Origin: Lonicera japonica | Taxonomy: Eukaryota; Streptophyta; Magnoliopsida; Dipsacales; Caprifoliaceae | Direction: 5' to 3' | Length of the DNA: 64,000 nt | Assembly (NCBI GenBank): GCA_021464415.1 | Contig: CM038469.1 | Location: 16,842,501 to 16,906,500, forward strand | Shown: piece by piece, positions 45,915-57,200 of the stretch | Layout of the letters: each line of letters starts with the position of its first letter | Position numbering within the stretch: position 1 is the first letter of the stretch | The notes under the pieces: model-generated | Database searches by the model: none | Seen by the model: the letters and a program-made list of their open reading frames with translations, nothing else | What the model was told of the DNA's origin: nothing | Program-made: the position numbers and the translations under genes

Positions 45915-48177
45915 GGTCTTTTAAAGGTGCAAAATATCCATTTCACCCCCCCCCCTTTTTTAACAAAATTACATAGTAGCCCCCATAACCTTTTTTTTTT
46001 CTTTAGTTTTTAGTTTTCAATTTTTTTACTAAATACCACCTAAGTCTAATTTTTTTTCTTGAACAAAAGTCATATTTTTTAGCTTTTGTTTGGACTAAAA
46101 ATTTAAGGTGTTCTTGTTAACACACACAAAAAATTCAACTCACCCACTCTTTAAGTTAAACCATCTTAACAACAATTCATTTGGAAAATAAAATAAAATC
46201 TATACATCTCTTTGAATGTCTCATCTTTCTTTCTCCCACTTTAAGTTAAATTAATTTTAAAAATTCACGAGAAAATAAAATTATGGATCCTCTTTAACGT
46301 TATATATATATATATATATATCTTCCTCCTCTTGATTTGAATTGATCTTAACACTTTGTCGGTAGAGAAAATCCATTCGATACTGGAAGAATTTTCATTG
46401 TTAATTGTTTGAGATCACTTCCCAAAAATTCTATATATTACATGAATAAATAAAATAATTTTTTAGCTTTCTTAAACAAAGTCTTCAATTAGTTCCCTTT
46501 TTTTTGTAATAAAGTTTTCATATTATTTAACATGTCCTTATATATTCACAATACACAACACTGTTTATATTCTTTCGGTTCACATTGATTTCTCTTCATA
46601 ATTATTTGATTTGAAGTTATATATATATATATATATCTATCTTTTAGTTGTATTTTTGATTAAATTATATACGATTGAAAAAAAATTAATTACTCTTTTT
46701 ATAATTTTTCAAATGTCATTGCTATAATGATATATATATATATATATATATTGTTACAAGTTTATCGATATACTTATAATATACGAATATACAAAAATAT
46801 AAAGGGCACCAAAATAAAATTCGCCTAGGCCCCTTAAAACTCAGGACCGACACTGTAATGGGCCTTCAAGTTATGAGCCAACCACTTAGGTCCACAAAGG
46901 CTAAGGCTTGGCCCAAAAGACACTTGTTATATTTTACTTATTACAAGAAAATTAATTATAACTTCTCTAAATCGATATCTCAAAATCACATATTTTAAAA
47001 TTTTTATTGTATATATTAATTTACCTTTAAAATACGTGACAAATTTGTAGAAGAACCATCTTTTCTCTCATTTTTTTTCCGAACTCACAAATAAAAATGA
47101 TACAAAGTAACATTCTCTTCCCTTTTAAATTACCAAACGTATAATATAAAATAGTTTTACTTTCTCTCTTTCTTTTCCTTCCGATGAATTCTTTCTCTTC
47201 TTTTAATTTCTTTTGTCCCCTAAACTATCATTTTATATATTTTTTAATTGGAAGATTTAAGTCTTTGTTATTTAATATAATAACAAAAATCTCTCATTCT
47301 AAATGAATTTTGAACTCAAAACCTTTCTCTTTAATTATGTGGATGCCATAAGAATAAGGCTTATTCACTATTCTTATATATATACATATGGGTTTTCAAT
47401 GGTTACTTTTTTTTTACCCATGGATTGTTATTGTAATATAAACCATTTGATGAAAAATCAATGGTTGAAATCAAATGTGTAGTTGGCTAACATAATTAAT
47501 GCAAATTGGAGAAATACAAAGTATTAAATGCAATGTTAAGTAGGTAACTTGTTGTTACCTGATGACATGTCATTTTTTTTCTATTTAATTTTAAGGAATC
47601 ATAAATTATATATTCATTACATGATTTTGTAATTCCAATACAGGATATCCATATTCTTTACCCATATAAAATGTGTGATTTTATTTATATTGATATCTTA
47701 CAGTTAATTTAAATTGTTAAGTTAATTAGTGTTGCCTACTAAATTAATCCATAAGTATAGATAAACTAACAAAAAAATATTATTGATTTAATTTTATAAA
47801 TATTATTTTATTAATGATTTAATATTAAAAAATAAATTAGATTAATATGTACATCTACTTTAATTAAGCAAATAAAAATATGTTTTTTTTTTAAATTACA
47901 AATCAATTACTCTCATTCTAACAAAGGATATTTTATTTTTAGAATTAGTTTTAAGGATAACTTTTTAATCGATGAGAAAATAAATTTTAATTTATTATAA
48001 ATAAAAGATAGTCATTTTCAAAACTATCCCTTATTAAAGATAACAACTTTTAAAAATAAAATGATGAAAAAAAATATAAATAACAAAAGCTCAAATTCAA
48101 ACTAAACATCTCAAACAAAGATTTCAAATTTGAACACGTAATCGAAATCTTATCACAAAGGTCAACCAAGAATATAA

Positions 48178-48570
48178 GAGCATCTCCAATCGTCTTGTAT
48201 AAATTTTGTGTAAATCCTACGTGTCAAAGTGAGATTTACACAAAAATAATAAAGAATTAGTTTTATACTCCAACATTATGTTTTAGACTTTTGTATAAAT
48301 ATTAAACTACCAATTAGATACGCACAAGTGGAACTTATGCTATATTTATTCTCTTACTTTTCAAATCCATTTATTTCTAAAAATGGGATGAGGAAAATAG
48401 ATAAGAGAATATCTGACGTGGTTGTGTGAATTGAGTTTGTATTTTACACAACCTTTTTACACAAATCTCAAGTGTCAAAGTTTCTTAAAAGACTGCGAGA
48501 GACCTTTTTTTTTTACAAAATGTGTAAATATTATACAAACAAAAATTATACACTACGGTTAGAGATGCTC
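48178..48570. mobile_element. Harbinger/Tourist-like MITE (393 bp)
   Basis: Terminal inverted repeats GAGCATCTCCAATCGT and (inverse) GAGCATCTCTAACCGT, with a 3-bp duplication TAA (48175-48177 and 48571-48573). Internal arms also fold back (TGTGTAAA...TTTACACA). Non-coding. Confidence 0.85.
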
Positions 48571-49024
48571 TAAGTATTAAATATATATATTTTGTTAATT
48601 CCGAAAATTCTAAATTTCAAATTAATTATCAAATGATAAGATGCTACAATTTTAAAAAGAAAAAAAGGTTTATGTACAACAAAAAAGAAAAATAAAAATA
48701 ATTGAGAATTGTGAACCTTTAAAAAAAAAAAATTTGAAGAATTTTTTTAGAATTGTTTGTAGGCTCATTTATTTCACATAATTTCATAAAAAATAAATAA
48801 ATCTCAAAGATTTATGGTATGTTGTTGCATAATTATCATCTCGTAAATCATTCTAGTGAAAGAAAATACTATTCGTATTATAAATTACAGTACCAAATGT
48901 CATGCTGGAATATTAATTACATGATCATGAATACTTTATATGATTATATATTGAAAAATTGATAAACATGAAATTTGTCTAATGTGATTGTCAACATAGA
49001 AGAACATGTATACTTAATTCTTAA

Positions 49025-49110
<86 letters not shown>
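49025..49110. repeat. (ATT)n microsatellite
   Basis: About 86 bp of uninterrupted ATT repeats. Confidence 0.98.
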
Positions 49111-49112
<2 letters not shown>

Positions 49113-51217
49113 GAAAAAAAATGGTGAAAGTATTAATAACATAGTTAATTGAAAATATTTTTTAATAAAACCCTTTAAAATTCTTTAAGGGTGTGTTTGG
49201 AATGTGAATTTGAGAAAAGATTTTAACATGAGATTTGTATTTAGAATCTCAAATCTAAATATTTTTATTTGGTGTGAAATTATGATTTGAGATTTATAAA
49301 TATATTCAAATAATAAGATTTAATACTTATTTTAAAGTTATAACTTTCAAATTTTAGAGATATGGTTGTTCCTTATAGATCCCAAACTTGCGAAGTTGAA
49401 AACAATATTAATTAATTTTTAAAAAAATTGTTATTTATTATTATTATAAATATATTTGTAATATTAATTATAATAATAATACGAAGGATGACAAAGGGTC
49501 GTGCGTTGTCCAAATCCAAACCTAACAAGCATATAAACACATTCCAACCCGGTGCAGGTTTTATTATTTTAAATATAAATCCGCCGTGCATAGTGTACGC
49601 ATAAACTCACTCCTGCTCCGTGGTAATTACGCTATATTATAAGGAATAAAATACTATAATAGGGGCGGGTCGAGTCAAGTGGGTTAATTTTGTGTAAACA
49701 TGAGCTCTGTCACGGTGTCAAAAAATAAAAATAGCTTACTAATTAACTAAATATAAATTTTAGCGAAATAATATTTAGATTTGTAAATCAATTTCCTTAT
49801 ATTTGTTAAGTAAACACAAAATTTTAAACTCTTGTATTTCAAATATGTAATTTTTGAATCTTACATTTATGAATTTTAAAGCTGAATTCAATTATATAAT
49901 TCAAATGCACCTTAAAAGAAAATAAAAAATAAATTAAAATGGAAGTAGATTTCGATTAGGAATCTAAATTAAAATGTAATCTAAATTAGTACAATTATAA
50001 ATTAATTTTAATTAGTGGATATACTTCTCAATTTTGAAAATGTTACAAAATTTGTTTGTCAAACACAACACATTGATTATTGAACCAAATAATTAATTAT
50101 TTAATACTAAATAAGATATATTTTAACTGATATTTAAAAAGTCGTATGCATACTTCCGTATCTGATCAAATTATTAAAAGTTAAGTTTGTTTGAAATACT
50201 TTAAATTAAGAAAATACGTTTCTTTTAATATTATTTTATGTTATTGTGTTAAAATTATTATTTAGTTGAATAGTGACTAATAAAACTAGTAGCACAAGTT
50301 ATATGAGATGCTTTAAATTAATTTTTAGGTTTTTATTGTAATATGATTTATCACGAATGATAATAAAATGATTAAATCGAAAGTATTATTAAAATAGTCG
50401 AGTTGTATGTAATTTGTAAACATATTGTATAGAGATGGAGATTCAAAGTCAAATATATTTTGAAAGTGTTATTTTTCATAAACTTATGTTATTAATTAAC
50501 TATAAAACTGAAATGACGAAAACACCCATAAACACTTATCATAATTTGGAATTGGGTTATCCTAAATCTATTTGGCAAATAAAATCTTTAAGGAATCTTG
50601 TTTGGTTGAGATTTTAAAACATGTTTTGAAAAGTGAATTTAATTTTTGTTGAATGTTTTTTCAACCAATTCAAAAAAACTCGTAAAAAAATAAAAAAAAT
50701 AGTAACAATAGATCTTGTTTTATAGATCTCGATGATTAGGTTTCAAATATATATTTTTTTATCTAATTCTGATTTTTTACTTTAAAGTTATGGTATTTTA
50801 AAAAATTTATGAGAGAGAAAGTAAAGTAATTTAAAAAGTGTGAAGTAAAGTTGACTTTTTGATAAAAATTTAAAAAGCTTGATTTTAAAATCTCAACCAA
50901 ACACCACCTAAAGTTTAATTTTTTTTAAAAAAAGAAAAGGTCACCTTAACTTACTATAACAAGTTAAAGAATTTGGCACCTCACTAATTTGTATTAATTA
51001 TTGTCAGTAATCATTAATAAATAAAATGAGGATGTAATCATTGAAAACTCATCTATATATATATTTTATTTTTTTTGGCCGGTGAGATTTGAGTCATTTG
51101 ACCTTTTAAACTCTGAGTCGAACCAGATTAATTACAGAGTCGCGACCACCGTGCCAGACTCGGTGGCTGCTCTTATTATCCTTCTGCACTGCAAGTCCCT
51201 CTTTTTCTTGAAAGAAA

Positions 51218-54200
51218 ATGGCGAGCTCTCTGCTGCGGAACGTTCGACATTCTCGCCCATCCGCCTTAGTTGAATCGTGGAGGAGTAGATGTTTATCCAC
51301 GGACACGTCTTTAGCTGAGTACAGACGCGGAGAGATCGGAGCAGTCTCTGGTATTCCCGATGAACACCTTCAAAGGAGGGTAAAATCACCCACCCACTTA
51401 TCTTCTCTTCTCTCCTCTCCTCTCGATTTATCATTTATTTCTGCTCATTCAAGCAATCAGCTCACTTATTATTGCTAAATTTATGGCGTAATTAGGATTG
51501 ATTTGTTTCGTCAAAGTAGTCACTGATTGATGAGCTTTACATGTTAGGGTTTGGTAATGTATTTAGGGCATTTCAGATGGCATCAAGTAATCAGGTCCGT
51601 TTATTGATTTATGTATGTATGTATATATGTGTACTGAAGAATTTGATAACTGTTTATTTACGTACTCCAACTGGTGGATCCGCCTCCATATTTGTTTATT
51701 AGGGTCGTACACTCGTACCCATGCAATGCCACTATCAACCATTCAAAAAATTTCTTAAATCTCAGCCACTTATCACTTAATACGTTTTTAAGATTCAATA
51801 ACAATTGCCCCTTGTTATATGGATGCATATACTCCAACTGGCGGATCCATGAATTTGGTCTTGATAGAGCAAAATATTTTTAGATAATGAACGTTACTTA
51901 CATTGAGTATGTTAAGGAAATAATCAGGTGTGTGCAAATGAATTCCATGATTAAGAACTCTCCACTTAATTCATTAACAATAAAAAAAGCATAGTGCATA
52001 GCAAATAACATCTAGATAAGCAATGATATGTCAGCTCAACGAGAAACTTTAGGATCGCATTTGTCGCCCTTTATCTATGAAATTAGACGAGTCTCTTAGG
52101 TATAAATAGCACATTATCCATGTTACATGAAAAACAAAATGAACCATGTTAATAGCTACAAAGTGCTAATTCGCCTTATAATTTTAGTTTATATGATCAT
52201 AATTTTAGCCTTATAATCTAAGCCATATGAGTGGCATAAGGAAAATCACGACTGAGGTGGTCTGTAGGAGCATTTCTTTGTGCTGGTGGGTCTATTCACT
52301 ATTGACTCATGTGCTTATTTGGGGACGGAAGTGATTGATGCAGTTCTTGGGTACAAGAAACCATGTTTTCTGTTTGCAAGACAGTTGCTTTTTGATTTAA
52401 AAAGTAAGAAAATCTTGTTCAAACTTAAAATAGCTATTATTGGTGCAATAGAGAGGAAAGACAATGTTACAGAGTTGATATTTCCCAAATAGGAGAAGCT
52501 TTTAGTTGGCTATTCTTGCTCTTGTTAGCAGAATCTTGTCTCTAAGAGTCTAACTGAAAAGGGGAAACAAGCAGATTATGCTTTCTTAGGAAAATGGAAA
52601 TGGATTACTGTTACATGTTGGAAAGAAGTTGAAGACAGATGATGATGCAAAAGCATTTAACAACTCATTCCGTAATCCACAACAACCAAGGGACAATGCA
52701 CATTAAGGTCCTCAAATCGTACCTAGATTACAAAATTAAGTGAAGCTGGTATTGCTGCATTCTGAATTCAAACTTTTAATTGTACTGACAGCAAGTGTAC
52801 CAGCAGTATGTTTTTGTTTGTCCACTCTTTTTTTTTTTTGAGTAAGCAACAATAATTTATTAACTCCTTTTGAGATGGGTCAGGGAAGTATTACACTAAT
52901 GGACGATTCAGTAATCTCTTCTAAATTTGGATAGGTTGAACTACTGGGTACCAAGATACTTTTCTCCAGAAGATGGGCTGAGGAATTGAGATCTTTGTGA
53001 AAAGGACTCAATTGTTTTTCTCTATCATATATTTATTCAGGAGTACTCATTCATTAATTCTTTTTTCTCTTTTATGGTAGGTTGTAATTTTTTCACCTGC
53101 TCGATCTGCTACACAACAGGGATCAGGAAAACTTGGAAAGTGGAAAATCAATTTTGTGTCAACACAGAAGTATGCTTCCTTCTCTCCCTCGTTCATGAAA
53201 TACAAAGCTGCTTTCTGTTTGAGCAATTTAACCTTGGTTCAATCAAAACCTTTTATTTTAACTTTGCCTTTAACAACGTACTTTTGCCTAGAATATTACC
53301 TGTGTGGCTGTGTCTATCGTAATACCCAACATGTACCTCTACTAATTACCATGTCTGTTGCACTAATGAAGTCTAGGCCTACATGATTTACTTGTGCCTC
53401 GGTCTACATAAGTAAAATTTATGAAGTGACTAGTCAGCCAAACATATGTTTGAGTAAATAGAAAGTAATTTTGTGGAATCATCATTTAAGAATTTTTTTA
53501 ATGGAATTTAATTACAATTTTAATAGCTGAGATTTTGAAGCAGAGGAGTGTATTTCGGGTAATTTTACTCTTTCTTTGAATTTTAAGATGTTAAGTGGAG
53601 AAATGTGGTGGCTTATGGGGCTTTATGGCCCTTGTAAATACAGGTCTCGTGGTGATTTTTGGGATGAGATAGCAGGTTTATATGGTCTTTGTGGGGACAA
53701 ATGGTGTATTGGAGGAGATTTCAATGTTGTTAGATTCTTATCAGAAAAAAAGGGGTTAAGGAATAGTGGGATAACAAGAAGTATGAGAAAATTTGATAAC
53801 TTCATCAATGAGACTAATTTGAGGGATTCTTAACAATCTGGAGTTCACTTGGTCAAATGGGAGAGCACACTCAAGGATCGATCGGTTTCTGTTTACTTCG
53901 GAGTGGGAAGACTTGGCCAACTCGATCAGACAGGAGGCTTCGGTTAGGTAGATTTAAGATCATTTCCCTCTCATACTTGATACGAATCCATTCAAATGGG
54001 GGCCATCTCCATTTAGGTTCGAAAATATGTGGTTCACCCACAAAGATTTCCTTGGAGAAGTAAAGAAGTGGTGGGAGGAGTGTATTGTCCAAGGATGGGA
54101 GGGTTTCAAATTCATGAAAAAATTGGAGAATGTGAAGTTTAATGTCAAGAAGTGGAATAAAGAAGTGTTTGGAGATGTTCGAGTTGTGAAAAAGGATGTT

Positions 54201-57200
54201 TTGCATAGGATCAATGTAATTGATAAACTTGAGGCAGAGGGTTCCATTAGTGAGGATTTAAAGGAGGAGAGGAAAGAGTTACAACAGAAGTTTGGTGAAG
54301 TCAGCCTTAAGGAGGAAATATCATGGAATCAAAAAGCAAACGTCAGGGTTGTCAAGGAATGGGATGCTAATTCCAAGTTATTTCATAGGATAGTGAATCA
54401 TAAGAAAGTAAATAAAGTCATTAGTAAGCTTGAGAGAGATGATGGTCATGTGATAGAGAACGAGGCTGAGATAGTGGGAGAAATTGTGGAGTTTTTCAAA
54501 AAGCTTTATTCTAAAAGAAATGGGGTGAGCGTAGGCTTTGAGGGGTTGGATTGGAAGCCCATAGATGCCGAGTCTAAGGATAGACTTGAGAGACCTTTTG
54601 ATTTACAAGAAATCAAGGAAGCTTTGGATGATTGTGAAGGTGACAAAGCCTCGGGTCAAAATGGGTTCACTACGGATTTTCTCAAGAAAGGATGGGACAT
54701 TATAAAAGAGGATTTGCTCAAAGTTTTTAATGAATTTTTTGAAAGTGGAGTAATTAATGCAAAAACCAACTCAACCTTCATTTGTCTCATCCCAAAGAAG
54801 GTTTCCTCTCTCAATTTAAAAGATTATAGACCTATTAGTCTTGTTACTTGTTTGTACAAGATTATGGCCAAGGTTTTAACGGCTGGACTTAGAAAAGTGT
54901 TGCATATCACCATTGGGAAGTCTCAAGGAGCATTCGTGAGAGGTAGACAATTTTTGGATCTTGTGCTTATAGCCAATGAGTGTGTGGAGGAATACCGAGA
55001 AAAGAGAATGGAAGGCTTAGTTTTTAAAATTGATTTTGAGAAGGCTTATGATCATGTGGAATGGGATTTCATAGATCATGTTCTTGATAATAAGGGTTTT
55101 GGCTTTAGATGGAGAAGATGGATTAAAGGATGCTTATCTTCAGCCAATTTTTCTACATGATTAATGGAAGCCCGAAAGGCTTCTTTAAGGCTACTAGGGG
55201 AATTAGGCAAGGTGATCCTTTGTCACCTCCTTTTCGTTTTGGTTGCCGATGTTCTTCATCGATTGGTGAGTAGAGCTTGTGATTACAATCTTATTAAAGA
55301 TTTCGAAATTGGGAGTGATAAGGTGAGGGCATCGCATCTTCAATTCGCCGATGACACAATGTTTTTTCTCTCCAAGAGTGAGAGTAGTCTTAATAATCTT
55401 GTGGGAATCCTCAAGATCTTTGGTCCTGCCTCCGGATTGAAAATTAATATGTCTAAGAGTACCATAGCCGGTATCCACATGGAAGAGAAGGAAATTTCAG
55501 CGATGGCTAGAAAGATTGGTTGTGAAGCGGGTTTGTGGCCAATGTCCTACTTAGGTATGCTGCTTGGCGACAACCCTCGCAAACTAAGCTTTTGGGATCC
55601 GGTTCTTGAGAAAATTAAAAAGAGATTAGAAGGATGGTTTAAATGTGGTTTGTCCAAAGGTGGTAGGCTAACACTTATCCAATCGGTGCTTGAAAGTATG
55701 CCCACTTACTACCTTTCTCTATTCAAAGCACCCATTTCGATTTGCAAGAGTATTGAAAGATTGATGAGAGATTTCTTATGGGAAGGTTTTGGAGAGTCAA
55801 GGGGTGACCATTTGGTGGTCAATTGAACCTCGTTTCTAAAAGTAAGGAAAAAGGAGGGCTGGGTATCGGTAACATTGCTAAAAGGAATGAGGCTTTATTA
55901 GGAAAAGGGCTTTGGAGATTTCCACTTGAACAAGATTCCTTTTGGTGTTCAATTATTAAAAGCAAATACGGTATGCATCCTTGTGGATGGGACTCTAACG
56001 TGGTTAATAGAGGATCTCATAGGAATCCACAAAAGGCTATCTCGACTGGTCTTGCAACATTTAAATCACTTATTCGTCATAAAGTGGGTAAGGGTAGTGA
56101 TATTCAGTTTTGGGGGGATTTATGGTGGGGGATTCTCCTTTATCTAATTCCGTTCCTCGTTTATATAACCTCTCCTGTGACAAAAATCTTTCTATTTCAA
56201 CGGTTGTGGAGTGGAATGAGTTGGGTTCTTTCTTTTGGGATCTTCACTTTCGTAGGAATCTTTTTGATCATGAATATGATGACTTCTCAGCTTTGCATAG
56301 TTTCATTTCTAATGTCTCCTTGGCTAGAAACCTTCCAGATTCTAGAGTTTGGGCGGGGGATAACTCGGGGGTGTTTTCTTGTAAATCTTTCTTTAGCAAT
56401 CTCATTGAGTCTCCGGGAGACGTTTCTTTCTTTCTTTTTAAGGTTATTTGGAAAGCAGGAATTCCCAATAAGGTTAACTTTTTTGCTTGGCTTCCTTTTG
56501 GAAGAAGGTTAATACCTGTGATGTGCTACAAATTAAAAGACCGAACATGGTGCTCACCCCGTCTTGTTGTATTTTGTGTCAGAAGAATGCAGAAAACATT
56601 GACCATTTGCTTCTACATTGTAATTTTGTATCTAAGCTGTGGTGGAAGGTGCGCAATATTTTCAGTATGGTTGGGGCATTCCCAAAATCATGGGGGGATT
56701 TTTTGAGAATTAAGTGGTTCTTTAAAGGCATCAAGAAGAGGGTGATGGTCCTTTGGAGGTGGTGTTGTTTGGCTATTGCTTGGTGCACTTGGCAAGAAAG
56801 AAACTCCAGAATATTTGAAGATAAGGTTAGGCAGGAAGATGAAGTCTGGAGCACAGTGGTATTCTTAGCCTCGTTGTGGGCTAAATCTTCAATGGCATTT
56901 CATGATTTTTCCTTTTCAGTTCTGGCTACCAACTGGGCTGCTGCCATCACTTGATGTTTCTAATGCATTTGTAGCTCATTTTGTTTTACTGTTTTTGTGT
57001 TTTATTTATTGTTTTCTTTTCTAGAGCCCCACTTTTGGTGGACTTCTGGTTCCCCGTAGTGGCCTCTTGTATCGCCTTTTTTTGATGATTCAATAAAATG
57101 CGTTTGTGTTTTTGATCAAAAAAAGAAACTGCTTTCTTGAAATTCCACGACCAAATTACCATTATGCTATTTCCAAGAATCAATCATAGTGAGTGCATAG

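Larger units (their letters stand above)
37488..46855. mobile_element. Non-autonomous hAT element, right-arm copy, interrupted by pararetrovirus
   Basis: Mirror of the left-arm hAT, with ends CAGTGCTAGGGC... and ...GGACCGACACTG. The 8-bp duplications are TAATAGGC (37480-37487) and TAATGGGC (46856-46863), one mismatch apart and the reverse complement of the left-arm GCCCATTA. The host part is 37488-37940 and 45915-46855. Confidence 0.87.
47386..51054. mobile_element. AT-rich DNA element with imperfect terminal inverted repeats, no coding capacity
   Basis: Present only in the right arm; the left arm is continuous at this point (2875-2882). The ends match as inverted repeats: TGGGTTTTCAATGGTTAC (47389-47406) against the inverse of GTAATCATTGAAAACTCA (51034-51051), 16 of 18. 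The flanks are (TA)n, so the target duplication cannot be read and the superfamily is open. It contains a Harbinger-like MITE, an ATT microsatellite and several GTGTTTGG-type inverted segments, but no gene. The inner edge is about 160 bp from the FRO1 start codon. Confidence 0.65.
11106..52886 (-). repeat. Giant inverted repeat, right arm (expanded by four insertions)
   Basis: Mirror of 1077-11075, enlarged from about 8 kb to 41.8 kb by insertions absent from the left arm: the 18.2-kb retrotransposon 11240-29400, solo LTR plus TRIM 32906-36996, pararetrovirus about 37941-45914, and the AT-rich TIR element about 47386-51054. Removing them restores collinearity with the left arm. One small indel seen in the outer part is 8 extra bases at about 51712-51719. 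The arm ends at about 52886 in FRO1 intron 1. Confidence 0.93.

Noticed and set aside
49188..50915. A nested hAT or Harbinger element with GGTGTGTTTGG-type ends
   Set aside because: Several GTGTTTGG motifs suggest ends (49188, 49914, 50600, 50905), but I could not pair them with a target duplication.
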